From Streptantibioticus ferralitis (GTDB taxonomy: Bacteria; Actinomycetota; Actinomycetes; Streptomycetales; Streptomycetaceae): 64,000 bases of DNA. Below the pieces are notes generated by a model. The model did not search any database, was not told the DNA's origin, and was given only the letters and a program-made list of their open reading frames with translations. The translations under genes were made by a program, and so were the position numbers. Shown one piece after another: positions 22,122-31,746 of the stretch; within the stretch, counting starts at the first letter, position 1; every line of letters starts with the position of its first letter. The DNA is taken from contig NZ_JARHTQ010000019.1 of NCBI RefSeq assembly GCF_029223525.1, positions 62,001-126,000 on the forward strand, written 5' to 3'.

Positions 22122-23915
22122 TCAGGTCTTGATGCGGTTGGTCAGCTCGGTCACCTGGTTGTAGATGGACCGCCGCTCGGCCATCAGCGCGCGGATCTTC
22201 CGGTCAGCGTGCATCACCGTCGTATGGTCGCGACCGCCGAACAACGCGCCGATCTTCGGCAACGACAGGTCCGTCAGCTCCCGGCACAGATACATGGCGA
22301 TCTGGCGCGCCGTGACCAGGACCCGGCTGCGCGAGGAGCCGCACAGGTCGTCCACGGTCAGCCCGAAGTACGCGGCCGTCTCCGCCATGATCGCGTTCCC
22401 GGTGATCTCCGGCACCGCGTCCTCGCCGCCGGGAATCAGGTCCTTGAGCACGATCTCGGTCAACTGCAGGTCCACCGGCTGCCGGTTGAGGCTGGCGAAG
22501 GCCGTCACCCGGATCAGCGCGCCCTCCAACTCGCGGATGTTGCGCGAGATCCGGGAGGCGATGAACTCCAGTACCTCCGGCGGGGCGTTGAGCTGTTCCT
22601 GCACCGCCTTCTTCCGCAGGATCGCGATCCGCGTCTCCAGTTCGGGCGGTTGGACGTCGGTGATCAGTCCCCACTCGAAGCGGTTGCGCAGCCGGTCCTC
22701 CAGGGTCACCAGTTGCTTGGGCGGCCGGTCCGAGGACAGCACGATCTGCTTGTTCGCGTTGTGCAGCGTGTTGAAGGTGTGGAAGAACTCCTCCTGCGTC
22801 GACTCCTTGCTCGCCAGGAACTGGATGTCGTCGACCAGCAGGATGTCCATCTCGCGGTAGCGCTTGCGGAACGCGTCGCCCTTGCCGTCGCGGATCGAGT
22901 TGATGAACTCGTTGGTGAACTCCTCGGAGCTCACGTACCGCACCCGGGTGCCCGGGTAGAGACTGCGCGCGTAGTGCCCGATCGCGTGCAGCAGGTGTGT
23001 CTTGCCCAGGCCCGACTCGCCGTAGATGAACAGCGGGTTGTACGCCTTGGCCGGTGCCTCGGCGACCGCGACCGCCGCGGCGTGCGCGAAGCGGTTGGAG
23101 GCGCCGATGACGAAGGTGTCGAAGAGGTACTTCGGATTCAGCCGGGCCGTCGGCTCACCGGGTCCCGTCGCGGGGGCGGGCTGTGCGGCCAGTGGTCCTG
23201 GGGCGCCGCTGGGCGACGTGGGCAGCGGATCCTGCGGACGGCCGCCGCCCGGCCGCTCGGTGTGCTGCCGCTGCTGGTAGGGCTGCTGCTGGCCGTAGTC
23301 CCGCTGCGGTACGGGCGGGTACGCGTCGCGCTCGGCGAAGCCCCCGTGGTGCTGCTGCGGCCAGCCGTCGGCATCGACGGGGCCGCGGCCGTGGCCGTCG
23401 TCCTGCGGGCGGCCGTGGCTCGGCCCGTGGCCGTACGCGTCAGGTGCGCCCGGGGGACGCTGCCACCCGCCGGTGGTCTCGCGGCCGGAGGGGTAGTCGG
23501 GGTAGGCACGGCGCATCACCGGGCCGTCGCCGCCGGGGCGGCCGTACTCGTCCCACTGCCCGCGCTGCTCGGCGTACGGGGCGGGGGCGGGGGGCTGCGC
23601 CGCGGGCGGCGCCTGGACCGGCCCGCTCTGCGGGGCAGCCGAGTCCGTACTGGCGTCGACGGTGATCGCGATCCGGATCGGGCGGCCGAACTCACGGCTC
23701 AGGCCCTCGGTGATCAACGGGAGCAGGCGGCCTTCGAGTACGCCCTTGGCGTACTCGTTGGGTGCGGCGAGCAGTGCCGTGTCGGCGACGAGTGCCAGTG
23801 CCTGGCACACCTTGAGCCACCGCTGGTCCTTGGCTTCGACGCCCTGGCCCTCGGCGAGGAGCTGCTCGAGCACGCGTGGCCACACTGCGGCTAGATCGGC
23901 AGTCACATCAGCCAC
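22122..23915 (-). CDS. dnaA: Chromosomal replication initiator DnaA
   Basis: AAA+ initiator of 597 aa. Domain I spans about 1-85. The linker domain II is very long (about 90-255) and rich in Pro, Gly and Gln, as known for Streptomyces. Domain III has Walker [10 protein letters not shown] at 299-307 and Walker B LLVDDIQF. Domain IV carries the DnaA-box-recognising signature [15 protein letters not shown] near residue 565. It starts at a GTG at 23915. It binds the oriC boxes directly downstream and the boxes in its own promoter at 24086-24106. Confidence 0.97.
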   Translation of the reverse strand: MADVTADLAAVWPRVLEQLLAEGQGVEAKDQRWLKVCQALALVADTALLAAPNEYAKGVLEGRLLPLITEGLSREFGRPIRIAITVDASTDSAAPQSGPVQAPPAAQPPAPAPYAEQRGQWDEYGRPGGDGPVMRRAYPDYPSGRETTGGWQRPPGAPDAYGHGPSHGRPQDDGHGRGPVDADGWPQQHHGGFAERDAYPPVPQRDYGQQQPYQQRQHTERPGGGRPQDPLPTSPSGAPGPLAAQPAPATGPGEPTARLNPKYLFDTFVIGASNRFAHAAAVAVAEAPAKAYNPLFIYGESGLGKTHLLHAIGHYARSLYPGTRVRYVSSEEFTNEFINSIRDGKGDAFRKRYREMDILLVDDIQFLASKESTQEEFFHTFNTLHNANKQIVLSSDRPPKQLVTLEDRLRNRFEWGLITDVQPPELETRIAILRKKAVQEQLNAPPEVLEFIASRISRNIRELEGALIRVTAFASLNRQPVDLQLTEIVLKDLIPGGEDAVPEITGNAIMAETAAYFGLTVDDLCGSSRSRVLVTARQIAMYLCRELTDLSLPKIGALFGGRDHTTVMHADRKIRALMAERRSIYNQVTELTNRIKT

Positions 23916-24393
23916 AGGGCACGCTCTCTCGCTCGTTGGGTGGGGTCGCTCGCTGGCATGAGAGGGCGCCGACGTGTCCCACGAAGGTGTGGTTCTCGGG
24001 AAGTGCGGGAAGTATGTCGGGTTGGTTCGGTGAGGGATAACTGAGTTCAGCCACGGTAGTCAGCGCCCGTACGTGGTTCAAGTCGTTGTCCACAGGGTGT
24101 GTACAAATGTGCCATGTGCCAGCGGGGCCTGCTTCAGTGGGTCGGGGTCGGCGCGTCGTCCTAGGGGGCCGGGTTTGACCGGACGGCTCAGCCCCGCGTA
24201 CCGTGACCAGGTCGAGTTGTCGATGGCTGCTGCCGCCTGCCTTACGAAGGGCACAGATCACTTCAGGTGACTGGATAAGCGGTACACCTAGGGCGTATCG
24301 CGAGCTTCGTGGGCGCACGGTGACAGCCAAGCGACGCCCCACACAGGTCTCGGACGAAACGGACGAGACACCAAGCATTCCTGGAGCCCCCGA
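23916..24393. promoter_or_regulatory. Divergent dnaA / rpmH promoter region
   Basis: A 478-bp gap between divergent dnaA and rpmH with no gene. It contains the dnaA-control DnaA boxes at 24086-24106; the promoters themselves could not be placed with confidence. Confidence 0.5.
24086..24106. promoter_or_regulatory. Two DnaA boxes in the dnaA promoter
   Basis: A perfect TTGTCCACA (24086-24094) and an opposed TTGTACACA (24098-24106 on the minus strand) face each other 3 bp apart, about 170 bp upstream of the dnaA start. Paired boxes at the dnaA promoter are known to mediate DnaA autoregulation in Streptomyces. Confidence 0.8.
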
Positions 24394-24531
24394 GTGAGCA
24401 AGCGCACCTTCCAGCCGAACAACCGCCGCCGCGCGAAGACCCACGGCTTCCGGCTGCGCATGCGCACCCGTGCCGGGCGCGCCATCCTCGCGACGCGCCG
24501 CAGCAAGGGCCGCGCGCGCCTGTCCGCCTGA
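24394..24531 (+). CDS. rpmH: Ribosomal protein bL34
   Basis: Very basic 45-aa protein, [20 protein letters not shown] followed by [20 protein letters not shown], the standard L34 sequence. It starts at a GTG at 24394. It sits directly upstream of rnpA, the conserved order in nearly all bacteria. Confidence 0.97.
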   Translation: MSKRTFQPNNRRRAKTHGFRLRMRTRAGRAILATRRSKGRARLSA

Positions 24532-24547
24532 TCGCACGGGTCATGCC

Positions 24548-24919
24548 GTGCTGCCCACCGAGAACCGGCTGAGGCGGCGCCAGGACTTCGCGACAGCGGT
24601 ACGACGAGGGCGCCGAGCCGGACGCCCACTACTCGTCGTGCACCTGCGAGACATCACGGACCCGCACGCTACGGGGGGGAGTGCTCCCCCGGCGCGTGCG
24701 GGTTTCGTCGTGAGCAAGGCCGTGGGCGGTGCCGTCGAACGGAACCGCGTGAAGCGCCGCCTTCGACACCTCGTTCGCGAACGACTGTCCGAGCTGCCCC
24801 CAGGTAGCCTGGTGGTTGTACGGGCACTGCCCGGCGCCGGCGCCGCGGATCACGCAAGCCTGGCCCGCGACCTGGATGCCGCACTGCGGCGGCTACTGGG
24901 GGGGAAGGGCGCGCGATGA
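24548..24919 (+). CDS. rnpA: Ribonuclease P protein component
   Basis: RNase P protein of 123 aa, which assists the catalytic RNA in removing tRNA 5' leaders. It starts [21 protein letters not shown] at GTG 24548 and has the RNR-type motif [16 protein letters not shown]. The longer frame starting inside rpmH was rejected because the conserved family start is at 24548. Its stop overlaps the yidD start. Confidence 0.96.
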   Translation: MLPTENRLRRRQDFATAVRRGRRAGRPLLVVHLRDITDPHATGGSAPPARAGFVVSKAVGGAVERNRVKRRLRHLVRERLSELPPGSLVVVRALPGAGAADHASLARDLDAALRRLLGGKGAR

Positions 24920-25245
24920 AATATCCGTTGATGTGGCTCATCAAGCTGTACCAGTGGACGATCAGCCCGCTGCTCGGGCCCGTCTGCAAGTACTACCCCT
25001 CTTGTTCCCACTACGGGTACGAGGCCATCGCCGTGCATGGCGCGGTCAAGGGCTCGGCCCTGACCGCGTGGCGCATCCTGCGGTGCAACCCGTGGTCCCT
25101 CGGCGGCGTTGACTACCCGCCGCCGCGCAAGCGACCGCCGTGGCACGCTCGACTGCGCCAAGCGCTACGGAAAGACCAGGGCGGACCCCCCTCCGTCGAT
25201 GCCAACAGGGCGACCAAGACCCAGCCCACTGCCCAAGGAGCCTGA
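24916..25245 (+). CDS. yidD: Membrane protein insertion efficiency factor YidD
   Basis: Small 109-aa membrane-associated protein with the family pattern [27 protein letters not shown] and [14 protein letters not shown] (key parts [16 protein letters not shown] and RCNPWSxGGxDxVP-like). It assists YidC-dependent insertion. Its ATG overlaps the rnpA stop, and yidC follows 3 bp later. Confidence 0.95.
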   Translation: MKYPLMWLIKLYQWTISPLLGPVCKYYPSCSHYGYEAIAVHGAVKGSALTAWRILRCNPWSLGGVDYPPPRKRPPWHARLRQALRKDQGGPPSVDANRATKTQPTAQGA

Positions 25246-25248
25246 TCT

Positions 25249-26382
25249 GTGGGAACGATCCTGAGTCCCCTCTATACCGCTGTTTCGTGGATCATCGTCC
25301 AGTTCCACGCGTTCTACAGCCTGATCTTCAACCCTGACAGCGGTTGGGCGTGGGGTCTGTCCATCGTCTCGCTGGTGGTCCTGATCCGGATCTGCCTGAT
25401 CCCGCTGTTCGTCAAGCAGATCAAGGCGACGCGGAACATGCAGGTGCTCCAGCCGAAGATGAAGGCGATCCAGGAGCGCTACAAGCACGACAAGCAGCGT
25501 CAGTCCGAAGAGATGATGAAGCTGTACAAGGAGTCGGGTACCAACCCGCTCTCCAGCTGCTTGCCCATCATCGCTCAGTCGCCGTTCTTCATGGCGCTGT
25601 ACGGCGTGCTGCACAACATCGCCAGCGGCCACGAGGTCGGCGTCATCCACAGCAGCCTGCTGAACAGCGCCCGGCACGCACACATCTTCGGCGCGCCGCT
25701 GTCGGTGAAGTTCACCGACAGCGCCAGCAAGATTGTTTCGCTCGGTGCCTCGGCGACCGATGTGCGGATCGTCACGGTCATCATGATCGTCCTGATGTCT
25801 GCGTCGCAGTTCTACACGCAGCGCCAGCTGATGACGAAGAACGTCGACATGACGGTGAAGACGCCGTTCATGCAGCAGCAGAAGATGCTGATGTACGTCT
25901 TCCCGGTCATGTTCGCCGTCTTCGGCATCAACTTCCCCGTCGGTGTCCTCGTCTACTGGCTGACCACCAACGTGTGGACCATGGGCCAGCAGATGTTCGT
26001 CATCCGCCGCAACCCCACCCCGGGCAGCCTCGCCTACCAGGAGCGCCAGGAGCGGCTGCGGGTCAAGGGCAAGCTCGTCGAGGAGCCGGCGAAGACCGCC
26101 GCCAGGACCACCGAGGGCGGCCAGCCGGTCAAGCGCCAGCAGCCCAAGCGGCAGACCAAGGCCCAGCGGCAGTCGGGCGCCGGCCAGACGACGCCCGTCG
26201 ACTCGGTGAAGAGCGACCCGGGAGCCCAGGACTCGTCCGGTGCCGGTGACGAGCCGAAGCCGACCAAGGAGCCCGAGGACGCCAAGCCGTCCGGTGGCTC
26301 GGCAGGGCAGTCCAAGGGCGGACAGTCCAAGGGCGGACAGCGCAAGGGCCAGCAGCGGTCCAAGCACCCGTCGAAGAAGTAG
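25249..26382 (+). CDS. yidC: Membrane protein insertase YidC
   Basis: A 377-aa YidC/Oxa1/Alb3 insertase. It has about five transmembrane helices: one near the start ([15 protein letters not shown]), a first core helix in [19 protein letters not shown], and three more between residues 100 and 245. The cytoplasmic coiled loop [27 protein letters not shown] contains the typical E/K helix. The C-terminal tail is lysine-rich, as expected for a ribosome-binding tail. It starts at a GTG at 25249. Confidence 0.96.
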   Translation: MGTILSPLYTAVSWIIVQFHAFYSLIFNPDSGWAWGLSIVSLVVLIRICLIPLFVKQIKATRNMQVLQPKMKAIQERYKHDKQRQSEEMMKLYKESGTNPLSSCLPIIAQSPFFMALYGVLHNIASGHEVGVIHSSLLNSARHAHIFGAPLSVKFTDSASKIVSLGASATDVRIVTVIMIVLMSASQFYTQRQLMTKNVDMTVKTPFMQQQKMLMYVFPVMFAVFGINFPVGVLVYWLTTNVWTMGQQMFVIRRNPTPGSLAYQERQERLRVKGKLVEEPAKTAARTTEGGQPVKRQQPKRQTKAQRQSGAGQTTPVDSVKSDPGAQDSSGAGDEPKPTKEPEDAKPSGGSAGQSKGGQSKGGQRKGQQRSKHPSKK

Positions 26383-26436
26383 CGCCGGAAGAATCCGCGC
26401 CGAGCGAGCGCAGCGCATATGGATAGGAGTCCATCC

Positions 26437-26946
26437 GTGACGGAAGGCAACACCCCCGTTGTCGAGGGCGAGGACGCCCTGACCAGCCTTGAGCAGGAAG
26501 GGGAGATCGCCGCCGATTACCTTGAGGGCCTGCTGGACATCGCCGACCTCGACGGTGACATCGACATGGATGTCGAGGGCGATCGTGCCGCGGTCTCGAT
26601 CGTCGGTGACTCGGCCAGCCGCGACCTGCAGAAGCTGGTCGGCCGGGACGGTGAGGTGCTGGAGGCGCTGCAGGAGCTGACCCGTCTGGCGGTGCACCGG
26701 GAGACCGGCGACCGCAGCCGACTGATGCTGGACATCGGCGGCTTCCGGGCCCGTAAGCGCGCTGAGCTCACCGAGCTCGGTGCGAAGGCGGCCGAGGAGG
26801 CCAAGGGCACCGGTGAGCCGGTCAAGCTGCGGCCTATGACGCCGTTCGAGCGCAAGGTCGTGCACGACGCGGTGGCGGCGGCGGGGCTGCGCAGTGAGTC
26901 CGAGGGCGAGGAACCCGAGCGCCGGGTGGTCGTTCTCCCGGCCTGA
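26437..26946 (+). CDS. jag: KH/R3H RNA-binding protein Jag
   Basis: A 169-aa RNA-binding protein. A KH-type domain (ISI/VGRDGEVLEALQELTRLAV, key part GRDGEVLEALQ) is followed by an R3H domain ending in PFERKVVHDAV. The GTG at 26437 has GGAG 7 nt upstream. It follows yidC, the conserved arrangement. Family members such as KhpB/Jag act as RNA chaperones linked to cell-envelope growth. Confidence 0.93.
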   Translation: MTEGNTPVVEGEDALTSLEQEGEIAADYLEGLLDIADLDGDIDMDVEGDRAAVSIVGDSASRDLQKLVGRDGEVLEALQELTRLAVHRETGDRSRLMLDIGGFRARKRAELTELGAKAAEEAKGTGEPVKLRPMTPFERKVVHDAVAAAGLRSESEGEEPERRVVVLPA

Positions 26947-26968
26947 CGCTGTACGCACCATGTTGGAC

Positions 26969-27017
26969 GGCCCCGCCTGGGGCCCGGGGGCGCCCCGGGG
27001 TAGACGCAGGCGGGGCC
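26969..27017 (+). terminator. Hairpin between jag and rsmG
   Basis: Perfect 11-bp inverted repeat GGCCCCGCCTG / CAGGCGGGGCC enclosing a second internal GC-rich hairpin, 22 bp after the jag stop. It may attenuate readthrough into rsmG. Confidence 0.6.
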
Positions 27018-27091
27018 GACACTTGTCAGCCTGCTAGTCGGGCCCTGGCCGCGCCGCGGTATGGGCACCGTGGAACTGAAGGGACAGTCCC

Positions 27092-27820
27092 GTGACGGAG
27101 GCAGCCGAGCTTCCCCCCGCGCCCGAGCAAGCGCACGCGATCTTCGGTGATCGGTTCGCTGATGCCGTGCGGTACGCAGAACTGCTTGCCGACGCCGGGG
27201 TGCGCCGAGGCTTGATCGGCCCTCGCGAGGTCCCTCGGCTGTGGGAACGGCATCTGCTGAACTGCGCTGTGCTCTCCGACGTGGTCCCGCAAGGGGTGTC
27301 GGTGTGCGATGTCGGCTCAGGTGCGGGGCTGCCGGGGATTCCGCTGGCGCTGGCGCGGCCGGATCTGCGGATCACCCTGCTGGAGCCCCTGCTGCGGCGG
27401 ACGACCTTCCTGGAGGAGGTCGTGATGCTGTTGGGGCTGGACAACGTCACGGTGGTCCGCGGCCGCGCCGAGGAGATGATCGGCCACCTTCCCCCGGTGG
27501 ATGTGGTCACCGCGCGGGCGGTGGCGCCGCTGGACCGGCTCGCGGGGTGGGGGCTTCCGCTGCTTCGGCCGCACGGGGAAATGCTCGCGATCAAGGGCGA
27601 CACCGCGGAGGAGGAGCTGAAGGCCGCGCGTGCCGCACTCAGCAAGCTTGGAGCGGTGGAGACTTCCGTTGTGCTGGCGGGCGTGGGTGTGATGGATCCG
27701 CCGTCCACGGTGGTCCGGGTGCTGGTCGGTGAGAGTCCGGGCGGGGTGCGCGCCGCGACCCGTAGGGCCAAGGCGGCGCGGGCGAACCGTCCCGAGAAGG
27801 GCGGTCGTCGGCGTCGCTGA
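27092..27820 (+). CDS. rsmG: 16S rRNA (guanine-N7) methyltransferase RsmG
   Basis: Methylates G527 of 16S rRNA (E. coli numbering). The 242-aa protein has the SAM site [15 protein letters not shown] and the family start of the substrate region [16 protein letters not shown]. It starts at GTG 27092 behind AAGGGA. Loss of this gene gives low-level streptomycin resistance in Streptomyces, known as an rsmG phenotype. The C terminus is basic. Confidence 0.95.
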   Translation: MTEAAELPPAPEQAHAIFGDRFADAVRYAELLADAGVRRGLIGPREVPRLWERHLLNCAVLSDVVPQGVSVCDVGSGAGLPGIPLALARPDLRITLLEPLLRRTTFLEEVVMLLGLDNVTVVRGRAEEMIGHLPPVDVVTARAVAPLDRLAGWGLPLLRPHGEMLAIKGDTAEEELKAARAALSKLGAVETSVVLAGVGVMDPPSTVVRVLVGESPGGVRAATRRAKAARANRPEKGGRRRR

Positions 27821-27915
27821 CGCTGTGTGATCCCCGTCGTTGTGCTCCATACAAACGGCCAAAACTACATATTTCGGAGTGTCGTGAACTAAACGGACGG
27901 CTGTCTGTGCATCGT

Positions 27916-27929
27916 GTTTCACGTGAAAC
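27916..27929. promoter_or_regulatory. parS: parS site 1
   Basis: Perfect palindrome GTTTCACGTGAAAC, the consensus ParB-binding site, upstream of parA. Confidence 0.95.
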
Positions 27930-28012
27930 GTCGCTCACTGCTGCCAGGAATCCTCAGCCGTGGCCGCGCGGCGGCCGAGGGGCGCTTGCGTAAGCCCCTC
28001 CATGCGGTGGAC

Positions 28013-28033
28013 TCATCCACAGATTCATCCACA
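28013..28033. promoter_or_regulatory. Two near-consensus DnaA boxes upstream of parA
   Basis: TCATCCACA occurs at 28013-28021 and again at 28025-28033, each one base off TTATCCACA, 12 bp apart. They lie in the parA 5' region if parA starts at 28070. Confidence 0.45.
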
Positions 28034-28069
28034 GGAGAACGGGCCTCACTGGTTCACGACCCGGAAAAC

Positions 28070-29161
28070 ATGGCAGGCTCTGTGCATCGCGAGCCTGCAG
28101 TCGAGGAGAGTGAATCCTTGCGGTCCGACGCCAATACCGCGGGACCGATGACCGACCCGGTCCCCGGCCCCCGTAGTGAATCGACAGGGGAGGATGTTTC
28201 ACGTGAAACGCTGCCTCCCATGGACGACACCCCGATCGGCCGGGCCGCCCAATTGGCGGTAGAGGCACTGGGAAGGGCCGGTGAGGGGCTCCCTCGGCCC
28301 GAACGGACCAGAGTGATCGTGGTCGCCAACCAGAAGGGCGGGGTGGGCAAAACCACCACAACGGTCAACCTCGCCGCGTCCCTCGCCTTGCATGGTGGGC
28401 GAGTACTGGTCGTGGACCTGGACCCGCAGGGCAATGCCTCCACGGCGCTGGGCATCGACCATCACGCCGAAGTTCCGTCCATCTACGACGTTCTGGTGGA
28501 GGGCAGAGCGCTCTCCGAAGTGGTGCAGCCGGTCCCGGACGTCGAGGGGCTGTTCTGCGCGCCCGCCACCATTGACCTGGCCGGCGCCGAGATCGAGCTG
28601 GTCTCACTGGTGGCTCGGGAGAGCCGTCTGCAGCGTGCGATCGAGTCCTACGAACAGCCGTTGGACTACATCCTCATCGACTGCCCGCCGTCGCTGGGCC
28701 TGTTGACAGTCAACGCACTGGTCGCCGGTGCAGAGGTGCTGATCCCCATCCAGTGCGAGTACTACGCCCTGGAGGGCCTTGGCCAGCTGCTGAGGAATGT
28801 GGACCTGGTGCGCGGCCACCTCAACCCCAAGCTGCATGTGTCGACCATCCTGTTGACCATGTACGACGGACGTACCCGGCTCGCAGCGCAGGTTGCCGAG
28901 GAAGTGCGCAGCCACTTCGGCAAGGAGGTGCTGCGGACCAGCATCCCGCGCTCGGTGCGCATCTCCGAGGCACCCAGCTACGGGCAGACGGTGCTCACCT
29001 ATGATCCAGGCTCCAGCGGGGCGCTGTCCTACCTTGAGGCCGCGCGGGAAATGGCGCTTCGCGGCGTCGGGCCGGGCGTGGAGTACGACGGGCAGCACGC
29101 GCACATGGCTCACCAGAACAATGAGTACAGCCAGCACAGTATGTCGGAGGGGACCAAGTGA
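28070..29161 (+). CDS. parA: Chromosome partitioning ATPase ParA
   Basis: ParA/Soj ATPase of 363 aa, which drives origin segregation during sporulation. The deviant Walker A is [14 protein letters not shown], the DxxPQG sequence [11 protein letters not shown] follows, and switch II is [10 protein letters not shown]. The N-terminal ~100 residues are an extended low-complexity region. I chose ATG 28070 ([14 protein letters not shown]); a longer frame starting at 27914 would begin inside parS site 1, giving the artefactual peptide MFHVKR. A third option is the ATG at the MDDTPIG segment. A parS site lies inside the coding region. Confidence 0.93.
   Translation: MAGSVHREPAVEESESLRSDANTAGPMTDPVPGPRSESTGEDVSRETLPPMDDTPIGRAAQLAVEALGRAGEGLPRPERTRVIVVANQKGGVGKTTTTVNLAASLALHGGRVLVVDLDPQGNASTALGIDHHAEVPSIYDVLVEGRALSEVVQPVPDVEGLFCAPATIDLAGAEIELVSLVARESRLQRAIESYEQPLDYILIDCPPSLGLLTVNALVAGAEVLIPIQCEYYALEGLGQLLRNVDLVRGHLNPKLHVSTILLTMYDGRTRLAAQVAEEVRSHFGKEVLRTSIPRSVRISEAPSYGQTVLTYDPGSSGALSYLEAAREMALRGVGPGVEYDGQHAHMAHQNNEYSQHSMSEGTK
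28196..28209. promoter_or_regulatory. parS: parS site 2, inside parA
   Basis: Perfect GTTTCACGTGAAAC within the parA coding region, read as the peptide VSRET. Confidence 0.95.
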
Positions 29162-30285
29162 GCGAGCGACGCAGAGGGTTGGGGCGGGGGCTCGGTGCGC
29201 TGATTCCCGCTGCGCCGACGGGATCCGAGAAGTCAGGCTCGGCGGTAGGCACGGCGGTCACCTCGCCGTCCGCGGTGCCGGTGCTATCGCCGGAACGCGG
29301 AGTCGCGGCGGCCAAGGTCGCGGGGCTGGTGGACCACGGGGGACGCGAGACCCCATCAGTGGCCGACATCCCCGTTTCACGTGAAACCGAGGCTGTCACC
29401 ACCGAAGTGGAGCCCTCCGAGGTTGCCGGAGCCCACTTCGCCGAGCTGCCGATCGATACGATCTCTCCGAACCCGCGGCAGCCGCGTGAGGTCTTCGATG
29501 AGGACGCACTGGCTGAACTGGTCACTTCCATCAAGGAAGTCGGCCTGCTCCAGCCGGTCGTGGTGCGACAGACCGGTCCCGGGCGCCATGAGCTCATCAT
29601 GGGCGAGCGCCGGTGGCGGGCGTGCCGTGAGGCGGGACTGGAGCGCATCCCCGCCATCGTTCGGGCCACCGATGACGAGAAGCTGCTGCTGGACGCGCTG
29701 CTGGAGAACCTGCACCGGGCTCAGCTCAACCCGCTTGAAGAGGCCGCTGCTTACGACCAGTTGCTGCATGACTTCAGCTGCACCCATGAGGAGCTGGCCG
29801 ACCGCATCGGACGCTCCCGCTCTCAAGTCTCCAACACTCTGAGGCTTTTGAAGCTCTCTGCCCCCGTCCAGCGGCGGGTCGCGGCGGGTGTGCTGTCGGC
29901 TGGGCATGCCCGCGCGCTGCTCGCGTTGGACGACGTCCAGGAGCAGGACCGGCTGGCCCAGCGGATCGTCGCCGAGGGGCTCTCCGTGCGTTCGGTCGAG
30001 GAAATCGTGGCGCTGATGGCCGCCGAGCCCAGCTCCACGAAGAAGCCCAAGGGCCCGCGGGCGGGCAGGCGGCTGTCCCCTGCCCTCACGGATCTCGCCA
30101 CCCGGCTCTCGGACCGCTTCGAGACCCGAGTGAAGGTCGACCTGGGGCAGCGCAAGGGAAAGATCGTCGTCGAGTTCGCCTCGATAGAGGATCTGGAGCG
30201 CATTCTCGGCGAGATCGCGCCGGGCGAGGGCAGGGTGCTGGAGCAGGGACTGGCGGCGGAGTCCGAGCAGGACGAATCGGAGTGA
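29158..30285 (+). CDS. parB: Centromere-binding protein ParB
   Basis: ParB CTPase clamp of 375 aa that loads at parS and spreads. The N-terminal CTPase region contains [14 protein letters not shown] and [13 protein letters not shown]. The helix-turn-helix is [19 protein letters not shown]. The C-terminal dimerisation domain ends near [12 protein letters not shown]. The GTG start at 29158 overlaps the parA stop, so it is coupled to parA. Confidence 0.96.
   Translation: MSERRRGLGRGLGALIPAAPTGSEKSGSAVGTAVTSPSAVPVLSPERGVAAAKVAGLVDHGGRETPSVADIPVSRETEAVTTEVEPSEVAGAHFAELPIDTISPNPRQPREVFDEDALAELVTSIKEVGLLQPVVVRQTGPGRHELIMGERRWRACREAGLERIPAIVRATDDEKLLLDALLENLHRAQLNPLEEAAAYDQLLHDFSCTHEELADRIGRSRSQVSNTLRLLKLSAPVQRRVAAGVLSAGHARALLALDDVQEQDRLAQRIVAEGLSVRSVEEIVALMAAEPSSTKKPKGPRAGRRLSPALTDLATRLSDRFETRVKVDLGQRKGKIVVEFASIEDLERILGEIAPGEGRVLEQGLAAESEQDESE
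29374..29387. promoter_or_regulatory. parS: parS site 3, inside parB
   Basis: Perfect GTTTCACGTGAAAC in the 5' part of parB. Confidence 0.95.
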
Positions 30286-30311
30286 GCTGAAGGCTCTCCT
30301 GGATTCGAATG

Positions 30312-30345
30312 GGGCGGGTCGCGTTTCTCGGAACGCGACCCGCCC
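30312..30345 (+). terminator. parAB terminator
   Basis: Perfect 14-bp inverted repeat GGGCGGGTCGCGTT / AACGCGACCCGCCC with a 6-nt loop and TTT after it, 26 bp past the parB stop. Confidence 0.85.
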
Positions 30346-30426
30346 TTTGCGGGCCCTCGGTATCGGCCAGGTCGCGACCCGGTTACGATGCGGGTGGGTA
30401 TGGCGCTCCACGGTGAAGGGAAGCCC

Positions 30427-30684
30427 ATGCGATCGGTGAGCCGCACTCTGCTGGGTCATGAGTGGCACAAGACGACGCTTGTGACCACTGGGTTGAGTCT
30501 GGGGGCGGTAGGCGGCTTTGTCGGCAGCCTGCTGAAGGAGCGCCGCGCACTCGCCGCAGCACGTAAGGCGGCCACTGCCCATCCGGCCAACGATGTTGAG
30601 GACCCCCTGTCCGCTCGCCGAGTAGCGGCGCAGCGCTGCACGTCCTCGGGGTCGGCCGGTCGGCCGGTAGAGATGAGGGCCTGA
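30427..30684 (+). CDS. Small membrane protein of unknown function
   Basis: An 85-aa protein with one transmembrane helix in TTGLSLGAVGGFVGSLLKE. The ATG at 30427 has AAGGGA 6 nt upstream; the upstream frame start is unsupported. The C terminus is basic and low complexity. It stops 4 bp before the GNAT gene, so the two are probably cotranscribed. Function is unknown. Confidence 0.6.
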   Translation: MRSVSRTLLGHEWHKTTLVTTGLSLGAVGGFVGSLLKERRALAAARKAATAHPANDVEDPLSARRVAAQRCTSSGSAGRPVEMRA

Positions 30685-30688
30685 GGCC

Positions 30689-31306
30689 ATGGGGCGTCGG
30701 CTCGTACCGCTCACTTTGGACAACCTTCCGGATCTGCCCAAGCGTTGTCGCTCCTGTGTGTTCTGGGAACTCGACCCGGTGAGCGGCGAGGCGGCAGCCC
30801 AGGCGGGAAAGCCGGAGCTGGAGAAGGAAGCGTGGATCTCGGCTGTCCTGCTGGAGTGGGGCTCGTGCGGCAGGGTCGCGTACGTGGACGAAGTACCGGC
30901 CGGGTTCGTGCTCTATGCCCCGCCCGCCTATGTGCCTCGGTCCATGGCGTTTCCCACCAGCCCCGTCTCTCCCGACGCGGTCCAGTTGATGACATCGCGG
31001 GTCTTGCCGGGCTACCAGGGCCAGGGGCTTGGCCGGGTGCTGGTCCAGACAGTGGCCAAGGATCTGGTGCGGCGGGGGTTCAAGGCGATTGAGGCCTTCG
31101 GCGACGCGCGGTGGGAGGAGCCCGGCTGCGTGCTGCCCGCGGACCATCTGACGGCGGTGGGCTTCAAAACGGTGCGGCCACATCCGCGGTACCCCCGACT
31201 GCGACTGGACCTGCGGACCACCATCTCCTGGAAGGAAGATGTCGAGATGGCCATCGACCGTCTGCTCGGTGCCGTCCAGAAGGAACCGGCCCTGCGGCCG
31301 CTGTGA
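30689..31306 (+). CDS. GNAT family N-acetyltransferase
   Basis: A 205-aa GNAT acetyltransferase. The acetyl-CoA-binding loop is VLPGYQGQGLGRVLVQTVA (R/Q-x-x-G-x-G/A pattern in QGQGLG), preceded by a beta strand ADVFVLYAPP-like segment AGFVLYAPPAY. The N-terminal LPKRCRSCVFWELDP carries a Cys pair. Substrate unknown. Its gene lies between the parAB operon and the convergent trxA, as in other Streptomyces. Confidence 0.85.
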   Translation: MGRRLVPLTLDNLPDLPKRCRSCVFWELDPVSGEAAAQAGKPELEKEAWISAVLLEWGSCGRVAYVDEVPAGFVLYAPPAYVPRSMAFPTSPVSPDAVQLMTSRVLPGYQGQGLGRVLVQTVAKDLVRRGFKAIEAFGDARWEEPGCVLPADHLTAVGFKTVRPHPRYPRLRLDLRTTISWKEDVEMAIDRLLGAVQKEPALRPL

Positions 31307-31311
31307 GCGAC

Positions 31312-31325
31312 GTTTCACGTGAAAC
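31312..31325. promoter_or_regulatory. parS: parS site 4
   Basis: Perfect GTTTCACGTGAAAC, directly after the GNAT gene and just before the bidirectional terminator. Confidence 0.95.
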
Positions 31326-31326
31326 A

Positions 31327-31361
31327 AGGAGAGGGGGCGCCCGATGGGCGCCCCCTCTCCT
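31327..31361. terminator. Bidirectional terminator between GNAT gene and trxA
   Basis: Perfect 16-bp inverted repeat (arms 31327-31342 and 31346-31361) with a GAT loop between two convergent genes. Confidence 0.85.
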
Positions 31362-31374
31362 GTGCCGGGGAAGA

Positions 31375-31695
31375 TCAGCCGATGAAGTCGGCCAGGTCGC
31401 GCTCGATCGCGGCCTTCGGCTTGGCACCGACAATGGTCTTGACGACCTCGCCGCCCTTGTAGACGTTCATCGTCGGGATCGACATCACGCCGTACTTGGC
31501 GGTGATGGTCGGGTTCTCGTCGATGTTGAGCTTGACGATGGTGATCTCGTCGTGCTCCGCGGCGATCGCCTCCAGTGAAGGGGCCACCTGGCGGCACGGT
31601 CCGCACCACTCGGCCCAGAAGTCGACGAGCACGGGCTTGTCGCTCTTGAGGACCTCTTCCTCGAAACTAACGTCGGTTACGGACTTGAGAGCCAC
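31375..31695 (-). CDS. trxA: Thioredoxin
   Basis: A 106-aa thioredoxin. The redox-active motif is WCGPCR in FWAEWCGPCRQVAP, and the cis-proline lies in MSIPTMNVYKGG. It reduces protein disulfides and is re-reduced by the thioredoxin reductase encoded 51 bp upstream. Confidence 0.97.
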   Translation of the reverse strand: MALKSVTDVSFEEEVLKSDKPVLVDFWAEWCGPCRQVAPSLEAIAAEHDEITIVKLNIDENPTITAKYGVMSIPTMNVYKGGEVVKTIVGAKPKAAIERDLADFIG

Positions 31696-31746
31696 GGAAT
31701 TCTCCTCAGTGTTGCTGCGTGCAGGGGTGGGTCTACGGGGGGTGGT

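Noticed and set aside
25165-26961. Minus-strand 598-codon frame across yidC and jag
   Set aside because: Shadow of the yidC and jag genes in a GC-rich genome; no motif.
27914-28069. N-terminal extension of parA starting at 27,914
   Set aside because: Its first residues are the translated parS palindrome (MFHVKR), a common artefact in Streptomyces; the rest is low complexity.
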